Origin: Crotalaria pallida | Lineage: Eukaryota; Streptophyta; Magnoliopsida; Fabales; Fabaceae | Assembly: GCA_037953625.1 (NCBI GenBank) | Contig: CM075655.1 | Span: 15,642,001 to 15,706,000, forward strand | Reading direction: 5' to 3' | Length of the DNA: 64,000 nucleotides | The notes under the pieces: model-generated | The model's database searches: none | The model's input: the letters and a program-made list of their open reading frames with translations, nothing else | What the model was told of the DNA's origin: nothing | Part shown: positions 46,312 to 57,148 of the stretch, one piece after another | Layout: each line of letters starts with the position of its first letter | How positions within the stretch are numbered: position 1 is the stretch's first letter | Made by a program: the position numbers and the translations under genes

Positions 46312-46545
46312 CTCGGAGTCTATCTTTCAATGTGATGATGAGAGCTACGCTCTTGCTGATAAAACTCTGATGTAACAAGAACTGGTTGTCAATGTAATAG
46401 AATGTAAATTATCTTCATCTCTATGTGGATTGTGAATGATGTGTTGATTTAGTAATGGCTTAGGTTTATTTTCCTTAAAGGCGAAAAATTAACTCACATT
46501 TTTATAAAAGGATTAGAATAAGGGAAATAAATTTGGGTCGTTACA
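45346..46545 (+). repeat. Shared family A LTR, second part
   Basis: Continues the LTR begun at 32083 and ends ...GGGTCGTTACA. Together the parts total 3,307 bp, equal to the A3 3' LTR within a base. It includes the LTR ORF copy, an expanded TA microsatellite (about 46278-46310) and the 3' flank. The PBS follows at 46550. Confidence 0.93.
45665..46165 (+). pseudogene. LTR-encoded protein of family A, copy with stop in acidic tail
   Basis: Same ORF as 3604-4107, with one codon fewer in the Ser/Pro region and a TAG at 46088-46090 within the acidic tail, leaving 141 residues. The conserved N-terminal 61 residues are unchanged from A1. The acceptor-like AG is at 45660-45661, three bases before the ATG. 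Confidence 0.7.
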
Positions 46546-46549
46546 TTTG

Positions 46550-46561
46550 TGGTATCAGAGC
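46550..46561 (+). other. Primer binding site of family A element A3
   Basis: TGGTATCAGAGC, complementary to the initiator tRNA-Met 3' end, 4 nt after the LTR terminus at 46545. Confidence 0.9.
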
Positions 46562-46682
46562 AATGGTTCAACTCTCGGCCTTGGAGTATGGACTTACATA
46601 CTAACCACTAGTATTTGTTTGTTTTGGTTTCTATGTGTTGGTTTAAGAATAGAGGTTAACCAAAGTCATAGTGCAGGTTCCT

Positions 46683-49600
46683 ATGGCTGCTGGAAATAAT
46701 TCCCGCATTGCTGCTTCATTAGAACGAATAAAAGTAATACTTGAGAATATGCAACAGCGACAAGCAAAATCTCAGCCGCATCAAGTTCCTACTCCAGATG
46801 AATTTAAGGGGATATTAGACTTTTGTAAGTATAATCCACCTATATTCGGAGGAGGACATCGTCCGGAGGAGGCCCCATAATGGATCCGCGAGCTGGAAAA
46901 GATTTTTCGTACCATGAATTGTAACGATTGTCAAAAGGTGACTTTTTCTACATTTGTTCTGGTCGATGAAGCTAAAGATTGGTGGGACCATTCGGTTCGG
47001 CTCTTCGCGGCTGAAGGAAGGAAAGTGACCTGGAATACCTTCGTTGAGAAATTCTTCGAAAGGTATTTCCCTGAAGATGAAAGGAGGAAGAAGGAGATTA
47101 AATTTCTTCAGCTACAGCAAGGGGATATGACAGTGGGTGAATATGCTGCGAGGTTTGAAGAACTGAGCAAGTATTCCCCCTACTATCATAATAACCCTAA
47201 CGAACGTGTGAAGTGCATCAAATTTGAGAACGGATTGAGGCCTGAGCTGAAATTTGTTTTTAGATATCAAGAAATCCAGCAGTTTGCAACCTTGGTCAAT
47301 AAGTGCGGAATCTACGAAGCTGACAAGAAGGAGGAAGAAGAGCACCTACAGGCGAAAAAGAATCTGAAGAATCAGCAAGGAGTTGGTCCTTTGCGTCATA
47401 AAGGATATGGTAATCAAAATAAAGGAGGCCCTTATCCACATAAGGGAAAAGGAAAAGCTGATGTTAAAGCAAGAAATACTGGTCCTCCCCAGTGCAGCAA
47501 GTGCAAGAAATATCACTATGGACGAACGTGTTGGAGTGAGAAGCCACCTACTTGTTTCGAATGTGGAAAGTAAGGGTACATTGCTCGTTATTGTCCAGAA
47601 GAAATTAAGAAGACAAATCAAGGCGGAGTTAGAGGTGAGCAGATGGCACAAGCTAATGTTCTTACCATGGCGAATGCTGAAGCGGAGCGATCTGAGAATC
47701 TTATTAAAGGTAACTATTCCTAAATGATATGCCTTGTAAGGTTTTGTTTAGCTTTGGGTGCAATGCATTCATCCATTTCGTATGATTGTGTTAGTCGCTT
47801 AGAGTTAGTTGTGTCTTAAATGCATTATAACCTAAAGGTATCAACCCCGACGAACTCCTGTTATTTTTCGAGAGTTTGTCTGAATTGTCAAGTTACAGTA
47901 TTAGACCGAACGACCCTAGTTGATTCGATTTGTTTGCCTCTATCGCAATTGGATGTGATAAGTAGTTGTGAACACCACAGAAATAGGAAAGGTTGGTTAA
48001 AGCTAGAGAGATTAATAACCAACGGGAAAGGACAAATCTTTGGCTCCCCAACGGAAATGTCTCTAGAATTTGACTGCACAACTAAATCTGATGGTGACAA
48101 CAAAATCCCTTATTTTAAGTTCATCTAACTTAAAGGTACCTTGTATAGTCTTTCTTGTGAAAGATTATATCTGAAATGAATGATTTTATTAGTAATGGTT
48201 AGAATATTGGAATTGATCACCCTGATGTTCAGAACCATTAAGACATAAAGTCATACAAGTACTTCGTTAATCGTACTTGAGTAATCAGAGTGCGCAGCGA
48301 AAAATATTTTGGAAGGTGATTTCGAGGGAAGTGTCTGGATGGCTATCAAGGAAGGAAGTGGGGTTAACATTGAATTGGTTCTTGGAGCTGGTTCTGTTTT
48401 GGCTACCTCTTATCAAGGGTCCAAGTAGAGTTAGCAGAGTTGTTGGAGAAGCAATTCATAAGACCGAGCATCTCACCAGGGTGGTGTTTATCGATGATAT
48501 TCTGATCTACTCGAAGAATCCAGAGGAGCATGCCGCTTACCTTAGGATCGTGTTAGAAATCCTTAAGGCGAAGAAGTTATATGCAAAGTTATCCAAGTGC
48601 GAGTTTTGGTTGAAGGAGGTGAATTTCCTTGGGCATATAATTTCTAAAGAAGGCATTGCAGTCGATCCGACGAAAGTTAAAGTTGTACTTGACTGGGAAA
48701 GGCCCAAGTCGATCACGGAAATTCGAAGTTTCTGGATTAGCAGGATATTTCAGGAGATTCATTATAGGATTCTCCAAGATTGCTCTTCCTTTAACATGTT
48801 TGTCACGGAAGGAGCAACCTTTCATTTGGGATAAGAGATGTGAAAGAAGCTTTCAGGAGCTGAAAGGTGGATTGACATCATCTCCGGTGTTAATTTTACC
48901 TGATCCGCAGAAAGATTTTGAAATATTTTGTGATGCCCCGAAACAGGGTTGGGTTGTGTTTTGATACAAGGACAGAAAGTGGTAGCTTATGCATCGAGAC
49001 AATTAAAAGTTCATGAAGAGAACTACCCAACACATGATTTGGAACTCGCTGCAATAGTGTTTGCATTGAAGATATGGAGACACTACTTATATGGAGTTAC
49101 GTTCCAAATATTCAGTGATCACAAGAGTTGAGGTATCTTTTGATCAAAAGAACTGAATATGAGGCAACGTAGGTGAATAAAGTTTATTTCGGATTATGAC
49201 TTGAGTTGCATTACCACACTGGAAAAGTCATCATGGTAACCGATACTCTAAGTCGTAAAGTTTTGCACACGAGTGCATTAATGGTGAGGAAGCTGAATTG
49301 ATTAATGGATTCCGAGATCGAATTGCTGGAAAAGCAAGGACTAAGTATAAGAGGAAAGAATATGTAGAACCCCACTAAGTTGATCCCGAGTGGGGGAGAA
49401 CAAATGTATTGGACCGATATAGTTCAGGATTCAACGGAGAAAATCAAGATGATTCAAAAGAAAATGAAGACTGCACAGAGTCGACACAAGAGTTATGCCG
49501 ATCGTAGAAGATCAAAGTTGGAACTTGAAGAAGGTGACCATGTGTTCCTTAGAGTTGTTCCGACAACCGGTATTGGTCGAGTATTGAAACCCAGGAAGTT

Positions 49601-49964
49601 GTCACCAAAATTCATTGGTCCCTACCAAATTCTGAAAAGAGTCGGCCCTGTTGCCTACTAAATTGCTCTACCTCCGGTTCTATCCAATGTGCATAATGTT
49701 TTTCATGTGTCTCATCTCCGGAAGTTCGTGCATGATCCCTCTGCTGTCATTCAAGTTCAACCGGACATGTTTCCGCTGAAGGAGAATCTGACGTTCGAAG
49801 CTGGTCCGATCCGTATCGAAGATCGAAGAATCAAAAGGTTGAGAGGGAAGGATATTCCTTTGGTCAAAGTCGCATGGCAACGAGGCGAAGTCTCAGACCT
49901 GACTTGGGAGCTGGAAGATCAGATGCGTGAGGAGTATCCTCATCTGTTTGAAATAGGTAAGTAA
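46683..49964 (+). pseudogene. Tekay family A gag-pol remnant (copy A3), internally deleted
   Basis: The more complete family A interior. Gag starts at the ATG at 46683 (MAAGNNSR), passes a TAA after EEAP near 46878, then the capsid-type part (VDEAKDWWDHS, EKFFERYFP, GEYAARFEEL) to the knuckle, where a TAG near 47572 replaces the Gln kept in A2. The rest matches A2 closely: dead protease (LALGAM), foreign insert, half-deleted RT resuming at FIDDILIYS, broken RNase H, no integrase core, and an intact C-terminal chromodomain-like end. As a whole the element depends on others for replication, if it moves at all. Confidence 0.9.
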
Positions 49965-50265
49965 AAGGTGAATTTTGGGGATGAAATTCCTTGAAGTGGG
50001 GGAGAGTTGTAACACCCACGGAATTTATTCTCGAAATTATAAGTGTTGTATGAATAAAATAGAATATAATCCATGTTTTATATGTTAATATGAATTCTTA
50101 TATTAGGAAAATTGAAATAAAAGATTGAAAGAGTTAGACCTAACACCAACCGTTGGATTTGAAGATAAGTATGTTAGGGAGCTTATCTCCAAATATGAGC
50201 AAGATCCGACGGTTAACGAAAAAGTTATGGCAGTTTGAATGTGATGCTGCAATTTTGTAATATGG

Positions 50266-50328
50266 ATATCGATATGCATATGCCCATATCGATATTGGAT
50301 ATCGATATCCACAAGAGGATATCGATAT
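50266..50328. promoter_or_regulatory. ATATCGATAT array 1, A3 LTR
   Basis: Four sites starting 50266, 50286, 50299 and 50319 (spacings 20, 13, 20); same as 32341-32403. Confidence 0.55.
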
Positions 50329-50754
50329 CCACGAGTCTACTAGTTCAGAAATAAGTCGGTTTAACTTGTGTGGTTGGGAATTAAGCACATTTTTTTCACC
50401 CCAATTACCACAAATATCACCTGAGGACAGTCTAGGCTTGATAAGGACACTTATTGGCGTTTTAATTTCTGAAACAAGAGAGAGTGCATGCAAAACCCTA
50501 GAAAAAAACCTCAAGAACTCTGTTGGAAACGAGTTTTTCTGTCATCACTTTGTACTCTTCGTTTCCTGAGCTTCAAGCATCAAAACTTTTCAAATCTTAT
50601 ACCAAATCGAAGCTCCCTTCACCCTCTTCTAGTTGATACTAAGTTTGTGGAGTTTGGTGGACTGTGGAAGAAGTAGTGAACCTGGGAAGCTTGCTATCCA
50701 AGTCTGATTTCTGCAAATTCAGACTCTAAAACCTAGGTTTCTTCAATTTGTGTG

Positions 50755-52430
50755 GTAAGCTCAAGTGTTTTTGGAGCTTCAAACTTGTCTTATTTTCAAG
50801 CTTTCAAATCCTAGTCTTGATTCCAGTCCTTGATCACCATTTATTTTGCTTTATTGTGGGTGATCAACACTGATTTTAGTGTGTTGTTCAACTGAAAACA
50901 GAGTTTGTTGCTGAACCAGAAAAGTTGGGATTTTTCTCAACAAAACCAATCCTTTCCAATCAAAGCAATTCTGAATCATTCCAAATAGGTAAGGGAGAAG
51001 TTAACCGGGTGCTAGAATAATAATCCAAAGACTAGAAGTATAGGAGTTCTCATGAACTCAAGGGCAAACTAGGGAAAAATTGATAACTTGAATAAGGAGA
51101 ATGATTTGGAGGTCATTTTAGTTGGACTTATGAATATAAACAACTTATATATGATGGATATGAGTTAAACCAGCCAAGAAATTGGATTGAAACATGAAGG
51201 AAACGAATATGGCATATTAAGTTGTCATTTTTCTTATTTTATGATTTTAGTTGAATTCTATGTGGAATTGATGTTGTGATTGCTGGATTTACGTATGAAC
51301 AGATGTGTTTGTACATGATATTGATATATTTTGGGTTGAGAATGGTTAAAGTGAAGTATATTGAGATTTGGTATTTCAAAACTCAAATCAGAATGCAGAA
51401 AAACAGGGTGGATATCGATATCCAGCATGAGGATATCGATTGTGCATATCGATATCCAGAATGGGATATCGATACTGCATATCGATATGCACTAGGGGAT
51501 ATCGATATCCATACCCCAATTTTATTAGAAATCTGAATTTCCACATCCTATTTGATTGGAGACCTTTCTAATCAAATGGAATGATTCTAAAAGCTGAAAA
51601 TACCAAACCTTAATGTACTTAGCTTTAACCTATTATAATTGGAAATTGTGGATGATATTTGTTGAATAAATGTACAATTACATGATGACTTTGATGATGA
51701 ATAACTATATATGTGAATGCATAACCTTATGAGTTACTATGAGAATGAATGATTATGAAATGAATTCATATGAAAAGTGGAACTAAACTCATTTGCATTC
51801 GCACAAGGAGTTGTGGATGGTAAGATAGGATATCAGGAAAGTCGTGTCCACTCTTGGGATTAGAATTTCCTAGAATTGGTGCGTGAATGTTGAAGAGGTT
51901 AGGTTCGACGGTGACTCGTCAGTAACCATTGGGAATTATTATTGGTAAAACAGTCCTATGTGAGGGGGTTCTGCAGACCTTTCTCGGGATAGTTTTGCTT
52001 AACCATAATATATTCTATCGGCCTTTAGGAACATATCGTGACTGCGGAGGATGGCTTTTGGCAATGATCTCACCCTAGTGAAAGGGTACACACATAGAAG
52101 TTGTGTGATCTGTCATAAAAGACGTTTACTCCCTGTTGCTTTCCTTGATATGCTGAATTCATTAGAATTGAATTCAGTCGACGAGAGAATTCATTAGAAT
52201 TGAATTCAATCGACGAGAATGATACTGGATCCAGACTAGAAAGACGAGATGAGCGTTCATGCATCATGCCACTTAATTCCAAGATAATAAGGTAATAAAT
52301 TGGGTGTGCCATGAAGTATGCATTTTACCTGATTACTTGATTACTTATGATTGCTATTTCTAGTTCTGATAGATTATTATTTTATTATGTGCTTCGGCTA
52401 TGACTTACACCCTGCCCTTTTGTTTATTAG
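50755..52430 (+). other. Candidate leader intron in family A LTR
   Basis: Donor GTGTG|GTAAGC at 50755; acceptor GTTTATTAG| ending at 52430 behind a pyrimidine-rich run. 1,676 bp, against 1,743 bp in family B. No exon-like ORF inside. In A1 the LINE, and in the shared LTR Athila-2, have landed in this interval. Confidence 0.5.
51412..51508. promoter_or_regulatory. ATATCGATAT array 2, A3 LTR
   Basis: Six sites (two imperfect) with the same 20-21/13 alternation as 33487-33583. Confidence 0.55.
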
Positions 52431-52433
52431 GTC

Positions 52434-52941
52434 ATGGCGAGGAATCTCTTCTGCATAGAGATGAGGCCACTACGGGGTGGCCAATGGCATTATGAGGACG
52501 ATCGGGTAGTATTTGAGGGTGACGTCGAAGTGATATTTCGTCATCCAAATCCACTATCCCGAATGCGTCCTAAGAGGGTAAAGCTTCCTATGATCTATAT
52601 TATGCACATTCCACCTGCTTTGGGAGATCGTCCAGGTTGTCCTCCACCTCCAAATCATCATTTTAGACAATCTCTTCCTGTGAGTCCTTCTCCTCCTCGT
52701 GAGAGGATCATTAGAGAGGATCCTACCCGTCTTGGCCCTTCCACTCGATCGAGAGTGTTGACTCCGGAATACGTTCCTAGTGGGTCAACACCGCATTCGG
52801 AAAGTGGGGATGAGGAAGAGGATCCTGAAGAGGAGGAGGATCCAAAGGAAGATCGAGGATCCAGAGGAAGAAGAAAACCCGGAGGCTGAGGATAATCCGG
52901 TTGAAAACTCCACCGGAAGCCAGTGGGTCACTGGTGACTGA
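52434..52941 (+). pseudogene. LTR-encoded protein of family A, frameshifted tail
   Basis: Same ORF as 3604-4107. A 4-bp gain (GATC, near 52852) shifts the acidic tail out of frame, so the product ends at 52889 with 151 residues. The N-terminal conserved block is intact; nearby changes are few (for example Tyr to Cys and Arg to Gln in the Pro-rich part). Confidence 0.7.
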
Positions 52942-53315
52942 GTGGAAAACGTCAAGGTGGACTTGTATAATATTAATTAGCAGGACGTTTACTCTCTTTA
53001 CTATAGTTTATGGAGTTCGGAACCAAGGCTCTGGGTCATGTCTTTTGTCTGTGATATATATATATATATATATATATATAACTCGGAGTCTATCTTTCAA
53101 TGTGATGATGAGAGCTACGCTCTTGTTGATAAAACTCTGATGTAACAAGAACTGGTTGTCAATGTAATAGAATGTAAATTATCTTCATCTCTATGTGGAT
53201 TGTGAATGATGTGTTGATTTAGTAATGGCTTAGGTTTATTTTCCTTAAAGGCGAAAAATTAACTCACATTTTTATAAAAGGATTAGAATAAGGGAAATAA
53301 ATCCGGGTTGTTACA

Positions 53316-53463
53316 GGCCACATTCCCAGAATGTGTCATCAAGTAGGTTACAAATTTGGTACTCCCGGAGTACCCTCCTCATATTCCCAGAATATGATAA
53401 TCGTTTCTTACCAACCTATTTTCCATCCTCTATGCTTGAATGCATATTTACTCGGGTTGGTTT
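53316..53463 (-). repeat. Minus-strand fragment of a family B-like LTR
   Basis: 148 bp whose reverse complement aligns with 27775-27920 of the family B LTR, including the palindromes centred on TCTGGGA and TCCGGGA. It is the older DNA into which the family A array (left) and X2 (right) were inserted. Confidence 0.85.
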
Positions 53464-55965
53464 TGTAACACCCCGCAAATTCCTCGTATTATTTTAAAGT
53501 ACTAAAGAGAATTGTTTTAAGGAAGTGTTTTTGAAAGAGTATTTCCTTGAATAAATTTCTCATTTCATGATTTCAAAAGTGGTGAATGATTTTAAAGAAA
53601 TGGTTTTCATAAAATGATGTTATGCGTTTTAAAGTGGAATTTTGAGAAAATAACTATATGTTTGATATTTTTATGCCTTAAAGAAATGGTGATGTCTAAA
53701 CAAGAGTGTTTAATGAGAAAGAGAAGTGTTTTCTAAATATATGTGTTGGTTGATATGTGTTTGATGTATGATTGTATTAATATGATCCCTTGACATATTT
53801 GAATCATTAGGTGAATTGGTGATTATGTGTTCTAAAATAAAAATGATTAAGAAATAAAAAGATAATACATGTATGTTAGTATATGTGTGTGATACGTGTA
53901 TGTATGTATGTATGCATGTTAGGATTTCATTTTATTTCATGATGAGAAGCGAATGAGGTAATTTAGAACCATGAGGGAACTAAGTGGGTAGAAAACCCTA
54001 ACTAGAAGCCAAAGAGTAACTAAACCTAAAGAGACCTAGTTCCTTAATTCACTCCTCATTGCTCCCTTTTGATAAACTCCACCCATGCAAATTATCGAGT
54101 TGCCAAAATTGCCCTCCCATTTGCACCTAAGGCCGAATTTCACAAGGGCAAGATAGGAAGTCCATGAGTTTCCTATAAAAACCACCACCCTTAGTTCATT
54201 TCCACACAATCCACTTCATTTCCTTCATTTCCCTTTCATTTCCTAAACACACTTCTAAGAGCCCCCATTAAGCTCTTAGAAGAAAAGAGAGAGAGAGAGA
54301 GAAAGAAAGAAAGAGAGTGGCCGTGAGGAAGAAAGGAAGAAGAGGAGGAATCCAAGCCACAACCTAAACTCTTCCTTGAAGATCCAAGACCTTAGGAGCT
54401 AGAAGACCTTGATCTTGGTGGGTACTTCGAAGGATCATGAAGGAATTGTAATAGTTAGGTTTCCTTTTTAGTTTTGTGAATTTTTCTTCTTTTCTTTCCT
54501 TGCATGTTAACTTTCCAAGCTTAAGGGATGAGTACAAGTGTGTTTGTGCTTGATCATGGATTTTTGAAGCTAAAAGTAACTTATAAACTTCTAAAAAACG
54601 GACTTCATAACTCGATTAAGGTCTTCATGAAAGATCTTAAAGTTTTTCAACATAAATCTTAAAGATCTAAAAAGTTTTGGAGATTTTTGTAAAGATTAAG
54701 GTGTATCTCTTTGTGTGTTGAATTTTCTTCCTTAAAACCGTGAACTATGATGTTTTTAAGAGATGATTTGATAAATATATGTGAGATCTAAATTTGGTTG
54801 GTAATAAAGTAAAGATCTTTTGTGTTGCATGTTGATTTGATGATGATCTTGATGATTTGATGTCATGCATGTGTTTAATAAACCTTGATCTTGGATTTCT
54901 AAGAATAAATAAACTTATAAAACCTTAGATCTAGAGCCAAAAGATTCAGCCTTGACTAAAACTATGGATCTTGATGCTTTTTGATTTGATCTAAGTGGTT
55001 GCATGTTAATTTCATGTTTATGAAATTTGATTTGAGGTGTTGAAATGTTTGACCTTTGAACTTGATCTTTGAAAAAGCTTTAATCTTGAGTCAAACATGT
55101 GATTTTCAAACAAAAGCTTTGATCTTGAACTTTGCATGTGATTTTTGAACAAAAAGATTTGATCTTTCATCCATGCATGTCACGGTTTTGATCCTTTTTC
55201 TACTCAAAATGATTTTCATCTTTGATTGCACCAATTGATTGATTTTATGGCTTGATCTACAAGATCTATGTACATGCATGTCATCCTTGACTAAAAAGAT
55301 TTAATTTTCCTTAATGATCATCACGGTTTTGCAAAAGAACCAAAAGAAATGAGCTTTTGAAAAGTGATTTTGTCTTCATCTATGTTATATGTCCATGCAT
55401 GATAAAGATTTGAAGTTGAATCTTAATTTTTGGTGATGAGGTATTCGGTCTAGGCTTAGAAATCAAGAAGTCATGTTTTGATTTTCATAAGAAATACATG
55501 CATGTTGATTTTTCTTGATTCAAAGATTTTTAGTACAGGCATGAAAAATTAAAATGAAAACTTGAATTAAGGAAATGATATTTTTAGAGTTTTGTGTGAA
55601 AAGGGTGCATGGTTTGATTCATGATTTTTGATGTTGAAAAAGTGAACCAAAAACCTTGTTCTTGTCAAAATAAGATTCGGCCATACAAGCTAACTAGACT
55701 AGGATTCCTTTTTCAATGAAGTGACATAAAAGCAATAAGTATGTTTTGTGAAGTATTGTTAAACTAATGTGTTTGAAATTGTGTTGTGAATATTTAATCC
55801 CTATTCGGCTTTTAATTAAAGATGAGGGAAACAAATGAATTAAATGATTTTGGAAAAGTATTGTGTCTAAATGAATATATGTGTGTGAGTATGTGCATTC
55901 TGTTGAGAGGGAAAGGAAGAGTAAATAATTTTGTTGCATGAAAAAGAAAGTGGAATTTAAGTGCT
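53464..55965 (+). repeat. X2 5' LTR, truncated
   Basis: TGTAACACCCC start. TATA box TATAAAA at 54174-54180 with GA-rich leader downstream (about 54285-54315). Matches 57149-59616 and breaks off after AAGTGCT. Fourteen GATCT motifs lie between 54634 and 55268. No supported ORF. Confidence 0.85.
54174..54180 (+). promoter_or_regulatory. TATA box of family X LTR
   Basis: CCTATAAAAACC, about 710 bp into the LTR; the same box is at 57863-57869 in the 3' LTR. Transcription would start near 54205, so the LTR ORF would lie some 4.8 kb into the leader of a full element. Confidence 0.55.
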
Positions 55966-57148
55966 AGTGTAAGGATAGGAACATAAGATTAAGTTCTCGT
56001 CTTTATAGGATTTGAGACCTTGTTTGTGGTATAGTGCCTGCTGTAAGGAACCTGTTTGTCTTGTAGTTTGAGGAAAGTAGACTAAGTAGAAAGTGAGTAG
56101 ATTCTAAGGTTAAGACCCTAGTGATGTTATACCTTTGCTTGATAGACCTAAGTTGTTGATCTTAACACACCTTTGGTACAAGGAAAGATATTACCCTAAA
56201 GGATATAGGAGGTTGTCCCTAGATTCCCGTATTTGTTAAATTGCTTCAACAAAACAGACAATATAGTTGAAATTTGAACCCTTTTCTTCAAAAATCTTTA
56301 CTATCAAACCGTAGCCTTACCAACCCTTTCCAAGATTTATTAGCTTGATTTGTGGAGTTGGAAGTGTCATAGATACCCAGATAGTTTAGGCTTGAATGAT
56401 CAAGGATGGGTCAATGGTTGAAATTGAGTAAGAGTGCAAGATTATAGTGGATTTGGTAATAAGTTTGATTAAAGTTGGGGAGTCACAAGGAAGAAAAGAG
56501 GTGTATGTTCCCAGTCATTAGAGAGAATTATGAGGAAAATTTGAGGATTAGAATTGCCTTATACCGTAACTAGAGGTTTAGATGGAGGAAGTGATAGGCT
56601 TGGTTGATAATTAGGAAGAATCTAATGAGAAAAGTGAGGTTATTTTGAGGAAGTAGAACCAAAATTGCAATAGAATTTCCCTTAAGCCGGAGAAATAATG
56701 AATGAAAAGCCTTAGGGTTAGAAGGAGTGATTGTTGGTGAGTTAGTGAGAACCCTAAGTTATAGAAAGTAGTGAGTATTTAAGGAATTTAGGTGGAACCC
56801 CGTGCTTTTGGAGATGTGTGAATTTTGCTTGCTTGATTTTACCTAAGCTCATAGCTATGGTTGAGCTCTCTGTAATGACGATCAGTGAAAGGAGTGATAT
56901 CCCCTTCAGTTAGTCCGTTGGACTTGACCCGATTCGACACGCAAGCGGTTGCGTGAGTGCGACTTCTTCGTCCGAAAGCAACAAACGAGGAGCACGACAA
57001 GGTGGGTTATGTCAACAAAAGGGATTACGACAACGAAGTGAGAATGAGAGTGTTCTTATGGTTATCATTGTAATGCGAAGAATTTGTGTCCTGCTGCCCA
57101 ATCCACAACGTATTTCTCGAGGACGAGAAATCTTTAAGTTGGGGAGAA
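55966..57148 (+). other. X2 internal region, non-coding
   Basis: About 1.18 kb homologous to the X-minus interior on the opposite strand. It ends with GAGGACGAGAAATC and the purine tract TTTAAGTTGGGGAGAA (57133-57148). That end resembles the Tekay pre-LTR sequence. No gag or pol. Confidence 0.75.

Larger units (their letters stand above)
50008..53315 (+). repeat. Family A LTR, complete copy (A3 3' LTR)
   Basis: 3,308 bp, TGTAACACCC...GGGTTGTTACA, after the tract AAGTGGGGGAGA (49994-50005). This is the reference copy. In order it has ATATCGATAT array 1, a predicted leader with AAACCCTAG, a predicted donor (intron starts 50755), array 2, the 32-bp doublet, the acceptor at 52430, the LTR ORF, a TA microsatellite and a 3' flank rich in ATGTAA motifs. 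Confidence 0.95.
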
